Of a stretch of DNA of 64,000 bases, positions 1 to 8,940 are shown one piece after another (the first letter of the stretch is position 1; every line of letters begins with the position of its first letter). Source of the stretch: Devosia neptuniae (GTDB lineage: Bacteria > Pseudomonadota > Alphaproteobacteria > Rhizobiales > Devosiaceae). The notes below the pieces were generated by a model. That model was not told the origin of the DNA, did not search any database, and saw only the letters and a list, made by a program, of their open reading frames with translations. The DNA lies in the NCBI RefSeq assembly GCF_025452235.1, contig NZ_CP104964.1, positions 468,787 to 532,786 on the forward strand, written 5' to 3'. A program made the position numbers and the translations under genes.

Positions 1-365
1 TCGTGTTCATTTGCCCGCCCGACGGCGCGCCCTTTGTGCTGGCACTGGAGCGGGGCCATATCCGACCCGGGCTTTGCCCCGGCGGGATGGGACCCCTGAT
101 CAAGACCATCATGGCTGTCGGCGAGCAACAGGTCGACATTGCTGGATCGGTGACGATCGATGGCACGCCCCTGGCCCGTTCTGCCGTCCGGGGAGCCGAC
201 GCTGAGGGCAGGGCGCTACCCGACTTTGCCGGCGGCACCGTGCCGCCCGGATGGCTCTATCTGCATTCGGATTTTGCCGGCTCATTCGACTCCCGGTATT
301 TTGGGTTCGTGCCGGCGGCTGGCCTGCTCGGGCTGGCACGACCAATGTTCACCTATGGCCCGTGA
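1..365 (+). CDS. traF: Conjugal transfer signal peptidase TraF, 3' part
   Basis: C-terminal part of an S26-family signal peptidase of the TraF type, which in RP4 and Ti plasmids processes the TrbC pilin and is needed for mating-pair formation. The reading frame is open at the left window edge, so the N-terminus and the catalytic Ser lie outside. Visible are the GPLIKTIMAV stretch holding the probable catalytic Lys, the following G-x-x-V-x-V-like strand, and a C-terminal strand pair (GWLYLHSD, DSRYFGFVP) typical of this peptidase fold. It overlaps traB by 11 bases, as in the traAFB order of rhizobial plasmids. The family call rests on motif and context together. Confidence 0.8.
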   Translation, partial: VFICPPDGAPFVLALERGHIRPGLCPGGMGPLIKTIMAVGEQQVDIAGSVTIDGTPLARSAVRGADAEGRALPDFAGGTVPPGWLYLHSDFAGSFDSRYFGFVPAAGLLGLARPMFTYGP

Positions 366-1521
366 TCTCATGCGCGGGCCCGCTGTCATTGCCGCAGCGG
401 CAATTGTTGGAGTGGTTGCATGGAGCGGTAATGTGCTGGCCTTGCCGCTTGCCATGGTTTTTCCGGCGCTGTGGTCGTTTGCGCCATCAAGGGCAGCCGC
501 CGGCATGGTCGCCGCGGCATATTTTCTTGCGGCTTCGCGTGGTCTGCCGCAGGGCGTGATGAATTTTTATGGTTCCGATGCTCTGCCGGCCATTGGACTG
601 TGGGCCGGTGCATCGCTCGGTTTCGTGCTGGTCCACGCATTGCTCTGGACCTCGCGTCCGGGCTGGGGCAGGACGCTTCGCTACGGTGTGGCAGCTATGG
701 CCATGAGCGGGCCACCTTTTGGAATTGTCGGCTGGGCCCACCCGATCACGGCGGCCGGTATAGTGTTCCCGACGTGGAATTGGCTGGGACTCGGCGCTGC
801 TGCGATCGGCCTACTCGTCATGACAACGAGGTTGTGGCCGATCGCGATCCTGAGTCTTGGAGGCCTCTGGATCTGGTCCGCCGCAACGTGGACACAGCCA
901 CTAACGCCTGACGGGTGGGTTGGAGTCGACACCCAGTTTCGCGGTGCAGATGGCCAATATGCCGGTTACCTACAACAGCGTGACACCATTGGCCTCGTGA
1001 AGACCGCAGTGAGCAAAGGAGGGGAGGTCGTCATCTTACCCGAAAGCGCGATCGGTATTTGGACACCTACGGTCGAGCGGCTCTGGCGCGAAGCCTTGCA
1101 GGACACGGACACAATCGTGAATGCAGGCGCGGTTGTCATTGATGCCGCTGGCTACGATAACGTGATGCTCAGTTTGACGGGGGAGGGGGCGGACATTGTC
1201 TATCGGGAAAGAATGCCCGTACCCGTGTCCATGTGGCAGCCTTGGGCGGTCTGGACCGGCGAGACGGGGAGTGCACGGGCGCATTTTTTCGCCAATCCGG
1301 TCGTTGAATTCGGCGGTCGCCAAATTGCGCCGCTGATTTGCTACGAGCAGCTCATCATATGGCCAATACTGCAGTCGATGCTGTTTGCGCCCGAGATCAT
1401 CATTGCCACGGGCAATGGCTGGTGGACCGAGAACACCACCATCGTGTCGATCCAGCAGGCCAGCACGGTCGCCTGGGCCAAGTTGTTCAATGTGCCGGTC
1501 GTTTTCGCCTTCAACACCTGA
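355..1521 (+). CDS. traB: Conjugal transfer protein TraB (nitrilase-fold membrane protein)
   Basis: 388 aa. The first ~180 residues are several hydrophobic membrane segments. The second half is a carbon-nitrogen-hydrolase-like domain with the catalytic-type motifs VVILPESAIG (Glu) and APLICYEQLI (Cys). This layout matches TraB of Agrobacterium and Rhizobium plasmids, a transfer protein related to apolipoprotein N-acyltransferase whose substrate is not established. The ATG at 355 is preferred over upstream in-frame codons because it gives a short overlap with traF and begins just before the first membrane segment. traH, which often follows traB, is absent: the next gene is the convergent higA. 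Confidence 0.8.
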   Translation: MARDLMRGPAVIAAAAIVGVVAWSGNVLALPLAMVFPALWSFAPSRAAAGMVAAAYFLAASRGLPQGVMNFYGSDALPAIGLWAGASLGFVLVHALLWTSRPGWGRTLRYGVAAMAMSGPPFGIVGWAHPITAAGIVFPTWNWLGLGAAAIGLLVMTTRLWPIAILSLGGLWIWSAATWTQPLTPDGWVGVDTQFRGADGQYAGYLQQRDTIGLVKTAVSKGGEVVILPESAIGIWTPTVERLWREALQDTDTIVNAGAVVIDAAGYDNVMLSLTGEGADIVYRERMPVPVSMWQPWAVWTGETGSARAHFFANPVVEFGGRQIAPLICYEQLIIWPILQSMLFAPEIIIATGNGWWTENTTIVSIQQASTVAWAKLFNVPVVFAFNT

Positions 1522-1625
1522 AGATTGGGTAGACCTGCCGTACGCTGGGACCAGCAGGACACGACGGCAATATGCGATGCTGGAGTAGTGATATAGCGCG
1601 ATGGCTCTCAAGGTTCACCGGTGAT

Positions 1626-1937
1626 TCAGCTGGCCCTCGCGAGGCTGTCTAGTGGTGCGATCAAATTGAGATCTTCCGAATGGGCCTGTTCGGCTCGCAC
1701 CAGATCGTATGCGGACTGCATGTTCATCCAGAATTGAGCGGTCGTCCCTAGCACGCGCGACAGACGTAGAGCCGTGTCGGGCGTGATCGGCGTTTCCTCC
1801 TTCACGATGCGCTCAATCCGCGTACGGGGAACGCTGACACGCTTGGCAAGAGCACCGGCCGATAGATTAAGCGGCACAAGAAACTCTTCACGTAGAATCT
1901 CGCCAGGATGGATTGGCGGGTCAAAGGTCAAGGACAT
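1626..1937 (-). CDS. higA: HigA-family antitoxin (XRE helix-turn-helix)
   Basis: 103 aa. The N-terminal IHPGEILREEFLVPL stretch is the HigA/VapI family signature. It is followed by an XRE-type helix-turn-helix (SAGALAKRVSVPRTRIERIV) and the TALRLSRVLGTTAQFWMN segment typical of these antitoxins. It lies 39 bases downstream of the toxin on the same strand. Toxin-first order is characteristic of higBA and lets the antitoxin be translated from the same message while repressing the upstream promoter. On a conjugative plasmid the pair probably acts as an addiction or stability element. Confidence 0.88.
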   Translation of the reverse strand: MSLTFDPPIHPGEILREEFLVPLNLSAGALAKRVSVPRTRIERIVKEETPITPDTALRLSRVLGTTAQFWMNMQSAYDLVRAEQAHSEDLNLIAPLDSLARAS

Positions 1938-1976
1938 AATAGCCCTCCATGGGCTGCGACACGGATGGCCGCTATT

Positions 1977-2258
1977 CTAGTGGTAGTCGGTGATTTCGAT
2001 GTCTTCAGCTGCGCCATTTGACCAACGGAAGCAAACGCGCCACTGGTCGTTGATGCGGATGGAATGTTGGCCGGAACGATTTCCTTTCAAGGCCTCCAGT
2101 TTATTGCCGGGCGGCATCAGCAAGTCCTGAAGAGCGGCAGCATTGGTGATCATGAAAAGCTTTCGGCGAGCCGCCTGCAGAACGTCAGTAGGGAAGCCCT
2201 TCGGCGCCTTGCCGGACGCTACGATCTGCAGCTGGATTCCCTTGAATGACTTTGCCAA
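1977..2258 (-). CDS. higB: HigB-family toxin (RelE/ParE superfamily)
   Basis: 93 aa. It carries the HigB motifs LEALKGNRSGQHSIRINDQW and RVCFRW near the C-terminus, which form the ribosome-dependent mRNA interferase fold of the RelE superfamily. The start is a TTG, supported by AGAAGGG about 7 bases upstream; no ATG lies close by in frame. The adjacent downstream gene is higA. A palindrome and a promoter-like sequence lie directly upstream. Confidence 0.88.
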   Translation of the reverse strand: MAKSFKGIQLQIVASGKAPKGFPTDVLQAARRKLFMITNAAALQDLLMPPGNKLEALKGNRSGQHSIRINDQWRVCFRWSNGAAEDIEITDYH

Positions 2259-2279
2259 GGTCGTGCCCTTCTATTATTT

Positions 2280-2335
2280 GTATCATGGCACGCTACTGAC
2301 CAAGGGTCAAGTTTATTGTATCGTGCGACGATACA
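2280..2335 (-). promoter_or_regulatory. Candidate higBA promoter and operator
   Basis: On the minus strand a TTGACC (2305-2310) precedes TGATAC (2280-2285), about 20-50 bases ahead of higB. At 2317-2335 there is a perfect palindrome, TGTATCGT-GCG-ACGATACA, overlapping the upstream side of that promoter. HigA-type antitoxins bind such palindromes to autoregulate. The -35/-10 spacing of 19 is long, so the exact -10 is uncertain. The remaining gap to 2636 holds no convincing gene; a TTGATATTG half-site at 2449-2457 resembles the operators at 9620 and 13548. Confidence 0.45.
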
Positions 2336-2636
2336 CAGCCAGCGGTCACCGCCGTGGGCCATCTGCGATGGAAATGCTTGTCGCTGCAAGTGCGAACAAT
2401 TCTCATTCACTGTTCGCATAATGTATCTTATGGAACTAAGATAACCAATTGATATTGCTATGATATTTTAAAGAGTGGCGTTCAAGCGCAGCTTGAGCGA
2501 CACGCGGTAAGTGTCGCAACGCTACCGTCCTGGCATGCTCCGCATGCGTCGCGCCAAGCATCGGCCAATGCGAAATTTTGTGGCGCCCACGATCCCTCTG
2601 CAGCCGGCCCAACGGCCGCTTTCGGTGGGCCTCATT

Positions 2637-3515
2637 CTACCTCAGGGACCGTGCCATCTCTATGATCTCGTCTCGATTTGCCGTTGGATCTTCCTTGTTC
2701 CAGGCGATGGACAGGCCGACACTAAAGTCGACCCGCTCCACATTTCGGAAAACGACGTCTCGGTTGGGCAACTCTTGCATCCACTCGGGTACAAAACCGA
2801 CCCCTAGGCCTGACGCAATCAGCGAGAAAAGCGACAGGGTGTCGTCACAAGTGTAAGCGATGCTATCGAGCAAATCCTGCTCCCGGAACATCTGGTAGAA
2901 ATAATCCTCAGTGTAAGAGAGGTTCGATCTCGCAAACGCGATAATCTTTTGTGGTCGTAGATCGTCGATCGTGAGTTTCGGCAGTCGCGCGAGCGCAGAG
3001 TCCGACGCCATCGCGAGTACATACCGCTCATGGCCGATGCCTAAACATCGCAGTGAACCCAGATTCTCCAATGGCCGGATGAAGCCAACATTTACATTGC
3101 CCGCTTCGATCTCACGGATGATCGTTTCACTGGTGCCAGTCCGGACATGTATTTTTACATCAGGAAAGCGACGGCCGATCTTGGACAAGAAAGCTGGCAG
3201 CACTCCGAAGGTGGCAGGATAAATGGTGCCAATCGTGAGCTTCTTTAGGTCTTTCCCTGCAATGGCCTGGGCGACTAAGCGCGAGTTTTCGAGATCGCCC
3301 AAGATTCTCCGGCTTCGCTCATAAAAAACGGCGCCCGCCTTGGTCAACTGAACGCGCCGCGTCGAGCGGATCAGCAACTGAACACCAAGGTCGCGCTCAA
3401 GGTTCTGGATATGAATGGTCAATGCCGGCTGAGCTATATTAAAACGCGCGGCGGTCCGGCCAAAATGGAGCTCTTCGGCAAGAGCAACAAACAGAGAAAG
3501 CTGACGAAATTCCAT
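2637..3515 (-). CDS. LysR-family transcriptional regulator
   Basis: 292 aa, the usual LysR length. The N-terminus (MEFRQLSLFVALAEELHFGR, then a helix-turn-helix around AARFNIAQPALTIHIQNLE) is the canonical LysR DNA-binding domain. The rest is the periplasmic-binding-protein-like effector domain with TIGTIYPATFGVLPAFL at its start. LysR proteins usually act on a divergent neighbour, but the next upstream gene is a remnant and then the convergent-facing SDR gene, so the target is not obvious. The inducer is unknown. Confidence 0.92.
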   Translation of the reverse strand: MEFRQLSLFVALAEELHFGRTAARFNIAQPALTIHIQNLERDLGVQLLIRSTRRVQLTKAGAVFYERSRRILGDLENSRLVAQAIAGKDLKKLTIGTIYPATFGVLPAFLSKIGRRFPDVKIHVRTGTSETIIREIEAGNVNVGFIRPLENLGSLRCLGIGHERYVLAMASDSALARLPKLTIDDLRPQKIIAFARSNLSYTEDYFYQMFREQDLLDSIAYTCDDTLSLFSLIASGLGVGFVPEWMQELPNRDVVFRNVERVDFSVGLSIAWNKEDPTANRDEIIEMARSLR

Positions 3516-3580
3516 TGCGGTCTGTAGCTCAAGTTAGCGCACTGCGTCCTTCCGCGATTATGGAAGCGACCTATTCATAA

Positions 3581-3850
3581 ATCAATCGCCAACAATGTTG
3601 TGACGGGACTCCGGTTGGGCATAGTTCACAGGCCGAACTGTTCGCGAACACGGACATCCGCAGAGAGGGCGTTGTTCTCTGTGAGATGGATGATCGGGAG
3701 CTGGCGGAACCCGGAGTGCTCACCCCACAGCAGGAAGGCGACGTCGCAAAGGCACATTTCGATGATGCAACAAAGCAGCGACTTTGGCTCTCCATGCTGA
3801 GACTAGAAGGGCCAAGTCACCGATGCGGAGCCCTGGCCCTTGCTGCCTAG
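3581..3850 (+). pseudogene. Possible degraded coding fragment
   Basis: The frame is open for 89 codons and ends at TAG 3848-3850. It reads with protein-like composition (for example REGVVLCEMDDRELAEPGVL and AKAHFDDATKQRLWLSML), but after the upstream TAA (3578) there is no ATG, GTG or TTG until an internal ATG. It is squeezed between LysR and the convergent SDR gene. I do not recognise the family. The most likely reading is the tail of a broken gene. Confidence 0.3.
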
Positions 3851-4606
3851 CTAAATGTTCTGGCCGCCGGAAACCTCGATGCGCTGGGCGGTGACCCAGC
3901 GGTTGTCTGGACCAAGCAAGCTAGCAACGGCCGGGCCGATATCGTCCGGAAGTCCGACACGGCCTAGTGCGATCATGCTGGCGAAGGCTTCGTTGTAGGC
4001 TGGTGTGTCGCGAACAGCACCGCCCAGGAAGTCGGTTTCGATCGCACCGGGCGCAATCGTATTGGCGGTGATGCCGCGGGCACCGAATTCCTTGGCCATG
4101 TAGAGGGTCAGGATTTCCACGGCACCTTTGGCGGCGGAATAGGCACCGAACCCAGGATAGGACACTCGGGTCAAGCCAGACGAGAAATTCACGATGCGGC
4201 CCCCATCGGCAAGTAGGGGCAGTAGCGCCTGGGTGAGGAAGAAAACGCCCTTCACATGGACATTAAACATGGTGTCGAACTGCGTTTCCGTGGTCTCCGC
4301 AAGCGCGACCATTTCACCATGGCCGGCATTGTTGACCAGGTGATCGAAGTTGTTTCGATTCCAGATATTGTTCAGTGCCGCGCGGACCTGTTCAACAAAG
4401 GCCGGGAAGCCGGCGATATCGCCGGTCTCAAGCTGGACGGCGACCGCCCTACGGCCAAGCGCCTCGATTTCGGCAACGACAGCCTTGGCCGCATCGGCGC
4501 CGTTGCGGTAGGTCAAGATGACGTCGCCGCCGTGACGGGCGATGCTGATGGCGGTATTGCGACCTAGGCCACGGCTGCTGCCGGTGACGATGGAAATGGT
4601 GCTCAT
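3851..4606 (-). CDS. SDR-family NAD(P)-dependent oxidoreductase
   Basis: 251 aa classical short-chain dehydrogenase. Visible are the cofactor motif TGSSRGLGRN (TGxxxGxG), the NNAG motif (LVNNAGHGEM), the catalytic Ser (VNFSSGLTR) and the YxxxK pair (YSAAKGAV). The C-terminal GGQNI ending is also typical. AAGGAG precedes the ATG. It is divergent from the AraC-family gene across 140 bases, the usual arrangement for a regulator and its target. The substrate cannot be read from sequence. Confidence 0.92.
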   Translation of the reverse strand: MSTISIVTGSSRGLGRNTAISIARHGGDVILTYRNGADAAKAVVAEIEALGRRAVAVQLETGDIAGFPAFVEQVRAALNNIWNRNNFDHLVNNAGHGEMVALAETTETQFDTMFNVHVKGVFFLTQALLPLLADGGRIVNFSSGLTRVSYPGFGAYSAAKGAVEILTLYMAKEFGARGITANTIAPGAIETDFLGGAVRDTPAYNEAFASMIALGRVGLPDDIGPAVASLLGPDNRWVTAQRIEVSGGQNI

Positions 4607-4746
4607 ATGCTAGCTCCTTGCCTTGCGTTTTCACTGGCAGGACCATCGCTCGATCGGTGGTAGCGAAGTTGCCCGAAGCTCGACAATTCTTGCCTGATCG
4701 TCCACTGAGCTTGCTTGTAGACCGACGCCTGCGTTAGTATTTATCT

Positions 4747-5640
4747 GTGAACCAGCCCCTGCTCACCAATGCTGCACGCTTTGCTGAGGCCCACGCCAAT
4801 GAGCATGGTGTCGCTGCCACCCCCATTCCCGGCCTGGCCGTCGTGCGGGAGACAACGCCGTCTGCTCTCCAGCATGCGATTAACCGACCATTAGTGGCGC
4901 TGGTGCTGCAGGGTAGCAAACGTGTGACCATGGGGCCGCACACCTTCGAATTCGGCGCGGGAGAGTCATTACTGATTACGGCCGACGTGCCCACGATCAG
5001 CCAGATCATGCGGGCAAACCTTGCGACTCCTTACCTGTCAGTGGTTTTCGAGATGGACACGGCCATCATTGCAGATTTAGTCGCCGAAATGGGCGCAGTG
5101 CCTTTTGCTGCAGGGGAGCCGGTGCGGGTCGATCGAACCGAGGCGGAGGTCGCTGACGCAGCCCTGCGCCTCATTCGACTCCTGGACCGACCCGCTGCGA
5201 TTCCGGTTCTGCAGGCGCAATTGCTGCGAGAGCTGCACTTCTGGCTGTTATCTGGCCAGCATGGCGGCGCTATTCGCGCCCTTGGTGTGCCGGGTGGACA
5301 TGCACAGCGCATTGCGCGGGCAGTGAACCTGATCCGAACGGAGTTCACGACCACCCTGCCGGTCGAGCGCCTCGCCGAGAGCGCCGGCATGGGGTTGTCG
5401 TCCTTCCATGAGCACTTCCGGACGCAGACCTCACTGACGCCGCTGCAATTTCAGAAGCAGTTGCGCCTGATTGAAGCCCGCCGACTGATGCTGTCGCTTG
5501 GAGAAGCAATCAGCACTGCGGCCTACGCCGTAGGGTATGAGAGCGTACCGCAGTTCACCCGGGAATATGGCCGACTGTTCGGGCAGTCGCCTGCACGCGA
5601 CATCCGAACTGCAAGGCAGCGCCTTTCATCAGCGGCCTAA
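4747..5640 (+). CDS. AraC-family regulator, AraC_N type
   Basis: 297 aa from a GTG start. The N-terminal cupin-like half (RPLVALVLQGSKRVTMG, GAGESLLITADVPT) matches the AraC_N ligand-binding domain. The C-terminal half carries two helix-turn-helix units (VERLAESAGMGLSSFHEHFR and ISTAAYAVGYESVPQFTREY). Proteins of this pattern often control a divergently transcribed oxidoreductase, here the SDR gene at 3851-4606. The inducer is unknown. Confidence 0.9.
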   Translation: MNQPLLTNAARFAEAHANEHGVAATPIPGLAVVRETTPSALQHAINRPLVALVLQGSKRVTMGPHTFEFGAGESLLITADVPTISQIMRANLATPYLSVVFEMDTAIIADLVAEMGAVPFAAGEPVRVDRTEAEVADAALRLIRLLDRPAAIPVLQAQLLRELHFWLLSGQHGGAIRALGVPGGHAQRIARAVNLIRTEFTTTLPVERLAESAGMGLSSFHEHFRTQTSLTPLQFQKQLRLIEARRLMLSLGEAISTAAYAVGYESVPQFTREYGRLFGQSPARDIRTARQRLSSAA

Positions 5641-5760
5641 CCCGCGGCGTCGTATGCAGGTGACATCTTTGGGGTGGAGAGCAGTTGGCCTGCTTTTGGC
5701 CAGGTGCGGCAGAAACCGGACATGAAATTCGCTCTCGTCGGTCCCATGGCGAGCTAAACT

Positions 5761-6822
5761 TCACCCAATCCTCTTGTTCCGCCGCATCAGGACGATGAAG
5801 AATACGCCGCCGACCAGGCCGGTGATGACGCCGAGCGGGATGTCTTGTGGGGGGATGATGATGCGGGCAGCCATGTCGGCCACTACCAGGAAGATGGCGC
5901 CTACAAGCGCCGAGAGTGGCAGCACGCGACGATAGTCGCCACCGACCACCATGCGCACCAGGTGGGGGATCATCAGCCCGACGAAGGATACGATGCCCGA
6001 AAAGGCAACGGCGGCGCCAGTCAACAATGCGCAGACGATGAAGACGATGATGCGGAACCGGGCGGCGGGAATACCCAACGTTGTCGCCGACTCGTCGCCC
6101 AGCGTCATGGCGTTGAGGTTGCGGGCATTGGCCGTGAGATAAGCGCCGCAACCCGCTAGAGCCACCAGCGGATAGGGGAGTTGGGCCCATTGCGACAGGC
6201 CCAGGCCACCGAGCATCCAGAAGATCACGGTATGCGCGGCACGCGGGTCACCCAGGAAAATGCCGAGGCTGCCCAGCGAGGTGACGACGAATGACACGGC
6301 GACACCGGTCAGCACCAGCCGGCTGGCATTGGTGGCGTTGGAGAGATTGGCCACGCCGACCACGATCGCCGTGGTGAGCAGTGCCCCGCCAAAGGCAAAG
6401 AGCGGCACGGTGATGAGGCCGAGGAACATGCCGGTATGCAGCAGCACGATGATGGCACCGAGCGCCGCGCCGGAAGAAATGCCGAGCAGATGCGGGTCGG
6501 CAAGCTGGTTGCGTGTCACCGATTGGAGCGCGGCGCCGACCAGGGCGAGGCTGGCGCCGATGATCGCCCCCAGGATCACGCGCGGTACGCGAACTTCCCA
6601 AACAATATTGTCTCGGCCAGCCGACCAGGTGACCTCGACACTGCCCGGGGCGAGGTGATTGACCACGACGCCCCAGACCACGTCGAGCGGGACGGCGATG
6701 GCACCGACACTGACGCCGACCATCATCACGACGAAAAGCAGCATGACGAGGCCAGCCGTGAGCAGCGGCAGGTTGTGTAGGATGGTATGCCGGGGACCGG
6801 CGACGAGGTGCTTGTGGGACAT
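5761..6822 (-). CDS. btuC: FecCD/BtuC-type ABC permease, probably for cobalamin
   Basis: 353 aa with about ten hydrophobic segments and the FecCD/BtuC family signatures RVPRVILGAIIGASLALVGA and GIVSFVGLMIPHLVRMVVG. It forms the inner-membrane channel of the importer encoded by the two upstream genes. By sequence alone the family covers iron-siderophore, haem and B12 transport. The cobalamin riboswitch heading this operon (8772-8940) makes a corrinoid the likely substrate. It is last in the operon, 39 bases after the binding-protein gene. Confidence 0.85.
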   Translation of the reverse strand: MSHKHLVAGPRHTILHNLPLLTAGLVMLLFVVMMVGVSVGAIAVPLDVVWGVVVNHLAPGSVEVTWSAGRDNIVWEVRVPRVILGAIIGASLALVGAALQSVTRNQLADPHLLGISSGAALGAIIVLLHTGMFLGLITVPLFAFGGALLTTAIVVGVANLSNATNASRLVLTGVAVSFVVTSLGSLGIFLGDPRAAHTVIFWMLGGLGLSQWAQLPYPLVALAGCGAYLTANARNLNAMTLGDESATTLGIPAARFRIIVFIVCALLTGAAVAFSGIVSFVGLMIPHLVRMVVGGDYRRVLPLSALVGAIFLVVADMAARIIIPPQDIPLGVITGLVGGVFFIVLMRRNKRIG

Positions 6823-6861
6823 GGTCGAAACGGGCCGACCGGATTGGCCAGCCCTATCAGA

Positions 6862-7809
6862 TCATTTGGGGTGGAACGCGGCAGCGAGGCGCTTGATCGC
6901 CGCGATGTTGCGCGGGCCGGGCGTCGCCTCCACATATTCGAGCACGACGAAACGATCGTTCACCACGGCCGGAATATCCTTGAACGCAGCATTGTCCTTC
7001 ATGAAGGCGATCTTCTGTTCGGCGGTGACGTCGCCATAATTGACGATGACGACCACGTCCGGATTGCGCTCAATCACGGGCTCCCAGCCGACTTCGACCC
7101 AGCTCGATGCCACATCGTCCATGATATTGCTGGCACCGGCCGCCTCGATCAGGGCGGTGGGGATGGCATAGCGTCCGGCGGTGAACGGCTTGTCCTCGCC
7201 CGAGTCATAGACGAACACCTTGGGTGGGGTTTCGCTGGCCGGCAGCGTCGCGCTGAAATCGGCCAATTCCTGCTTGTAGCCGGCGACCAGCGCTTCGGCC
7301 TTGTCCTCAACGCCGAAGATAATGCCCAGGTTGAGCAGGTCGACATACATGTCGTCCATCGAGGACTTTGGCTTGTCCATGATGTGGATGCAGCTCTCAG
7401 TGAGCTCGTAGACGGCGATGTCGAACGCCGCCAGCGTTTCCGGCGTTACCTCGCCACCCACCCTCATGCCGTAGTTCCAGCCGGCGAAGTAGAAGTCCGC
7501 ATCGGCGCCGAGCAACACTTCCTTGGTCGGATAGTCGGGTGAGAGTTCGGGCAATTGCTCGACATTGGCACGCAAGGTCTCGTCCAGCGTCTTCCATTCG
7601 GAGACGCCGGTATAGCCGGCCATGCGGTCGGTGAGGCCCAGGGCCAGCATCATCTCAGTGAGGTTGACGTCGTTGGACACTGCGCGCATGGGCGCCGCGT
7701 CAAAGGTCACGTCGCGATTGCAGCTCTTAACGGTGACGGGATAGGCGAGCGCTGTGGCCGTGGTTGCGGCCAGCAAGGCCGGCACGAGAAAGGTGGAGGC
7801 AAGACGCAC
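6862..7809 (-). CDS. btuF: Periplasmic substrate-binding protein, BtuF/FhuD-like
   Basis: 315 aa. An N-terminal signal peptide (MRLASTFLVPALLAATTATA, cleavage near ALA-YP) has no lipobox Cys, so a soluble periplasmic protein is expected. The mature part has the class III binding-protein pattern: VTFDAAPMRAVSNDVNLTEM at the start, a central backbone helix, and NPDVVVIVNYG in the second lobe. It delivers ligand to the BtuC-like permease. Similar proteins bind iron chelates or corrinoids; the operon riboswitch favours corrinoid. Confidence 0.82.
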   Translation of the reverse strand: MRLASTFLVPALLAATTATALAYPVTVKSCNRDVTFDAAPMRAVSNDVNLTEMMLALGLTDRMAGYTGVSEWKTLDETLRANVEQLPELSPDYPTKEVLLGADADFYFAGWNYGMRVGGEVTPETLAAFDIAVYELTESCIHIMDKPKSSMDDMYVDLLNLGIIFGVEDKAEALVAGYKQELADFSATLPASETPPKVFVYDSGEDKPFTAGRYAIPTALIEAAGASNIMDDVASSWVEVGWEPVIERNPDVVVIVNYGDVTAEQKIAFMKDNAAFKDIPAVVNDRFVVLEYVEATPGPRNIAAIKRLAAAFHPK

Positions 7810-7819
7810 GGAAGGCTCC

Positions 7820-8653
7820 TCAAGGTTTGTCGTTGAGATGGAAGGAAAAGCGGGGACGACCCGTTGCAGGGTGGGTGTCGATGGCCACGCCGACCGCGAA
7901 GGTCCGGCGGATGGATTGGGGGGTCAGCACGTCGAGCGGAGCGCCCAGTTGCACTTGGCGGCCATTGTCGAGCACCAGCACGCGATCGGCATGGGCCGAG
8001 GCCAGTGCCAGATCGTGCAGCGAGACGACGACGGTGGCGTCGAGGCGCGATAGCAGGTCGAGCACTTCGAGTTGGTGGCGGATGTCAAGATGGTTGGTGG
8101 GCTCGTCCAGGATCAGCAGATCGGGCTTCTGCAGCAGCGCCCGGGCGATCATCACCCGTTGTTTTTCGCCGCCGGAGAGCGTGACGAAATCGCGAGCGGC
8201 AAAGCTGGTGAGACCCATCAATGCCAGCGCGCTTTCTACCTCGGCCAGATCGGCCTGACCGAACCGTCCCAGATGCGGTGTCAGGCCCAGTTCGACAATC
8301 TCGGCGACGGTCAGGCCGAAATCGGTCGCTGGCTCCTGCAGCACCGTAGCAATCCGGCGGGCGCAATCGCGCGGAGCCATGGCCCAGATGTCAGCACCAT
8401 CGAGGGCGACTGTCCCGCTAGTCGGCTGATGATAGCGATAGAGGCACCGCAGCAGCGAGGACTTGCCAGCGCCGTTCGGCCCTACGACAGCGAGCATCTC
8501 GCCCGGCGCAACGCTGAACGCGATGTCGTGCAGCAGCCGTGCCGCTCTAGAAGGTCCCCAGCTCAGCCCGTCGACCTGTAGGGCAGCCGGGCGCCGGGTG
8601 CGGCCGGACGGGTCGAAGGGAAGCAGATGATCAGCGAGGTGGACGTGGTTCAC
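7820..8653 (-). CDS. btuD: ABC transporter ATPase, BtuD/FepC-like
   Basis: 277 aa with Walker A (GPNGAGKSSLLRCL), Q-loop (ATVLQEPATDFG), signature LSGGEKQRVMIARAL, Walker B (LLILDEPTNHLD) and H-loop (VVSLHDLALA). This pattern is typical of the FepC/HmuV/BtuD group. The GTG start lies inside an upstream short reading frame. First gene after the riboswitch, 10 bases ahead of the binding-protein gene. Confidence 0.88.
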   Translation of the reverse strand: MNHVHLADHLLPFDPSGRTRRPAALQVDGLSWGPSRAARLLHDIAFSVAPGEMLAVVGPNGAGKSSLLRCLYRYHQPTSGTVALDGADIWAMAPRDCARRIATVLQEPATDFGLTVAEIVELGLTPHLGRFGQADLAEVESALALMGLTSFAARDFVTLSGGEKQRVMIARALLQKPDLLILDEPTNHLDIRHQLEVLDLLSRLDATVVVSLHDLALASAHADRVLVLDNGRQVQLGAPLDVLTPQSIRRTFAVGVAIDTHPATGRPRFSFHLNDKP

Positions 8654-8732
8654 CGAGGCGCTCCGCAGATGCGGGGCGCATTGCGGGCGAAATCAGGCTG
8701 AGCTTTTTGGTCGTGTCGTCAAGCGCCATCAT
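8631..8732 (-). CDS. Possible 33-aa leader ORF between riboswitch and btuD
   Basis: An ATGATG at 8732 opens a 33-codon frame (MMALDDTTKKLSLISPAMRP, then a basic Pro/Arg-rich tail) that ends at TGA 8631-8633, 22 bases inside btuD. GGGGA lies just upstream. It sits in the expression platform of the cobalamin riboswitch, so it may couple translation of the leader to btuD. Short frames arise by chance in GC-rich DNA, so this is tentative. Confidence 0.25.
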   Translation of the reverse strand: MMALDDTTKKLSLISPAMRPASAERLGEPRPPR

Positions 8733-8771
8733 CGTTCCCCGCGGCACACCCCGGCCGGGTTGAAAGGTGTG

Positions 8772-8940
8772 TCGATGGCAGGTCTCCTGACTTGCGGGTC
8801 ACGGCGCCTTCGAACCTTCCCAGCCTTACGGCCAGTGGCATCTCGAAAGAGCTATCCGCTCACAGTTGCGGGGGCAGTCACGGTTTTGCGCCCTGATGGG
8901 TACGTCGCACCGTGTTCCCTTTTAATCCCCGTTGGCTTGT
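8772..8940 (-). promoter_or_regulatory. Cobalamin riboswitch
   Basis: Read on the minus strand, this leader has the conserved elements in order: AAAAGGGAACACGGTG (P2/P3 region), CTGCCCCCGCAACTGTGAGC (core J motif with the GCAACTG segment), GCCACTGG, GGGAAGG, and a 3' end GTCAGGAGACCTGCCATC. These are hallmarks of the B12-sensing aptamer, in which adenosyl- or other cobalamins switch off the downstream gene. It lies about 120 bases upstream of the ABC ATPase and thus controls btuD-btuF-btuC. Confidence 0.93.

Noticed and set aside
160..354. N-terminal extension of traB through the traF frame
   Set aside because: Overlaps traF by over 200 bases and lacks family similarity; the ATG at 355 fits TraB.
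5761..8653. Iron-siderophore importer label
   Set aside because: Family motifs allow it, but the cobalamin riboswitch directly upstream makes corrinoid uptake more likely.
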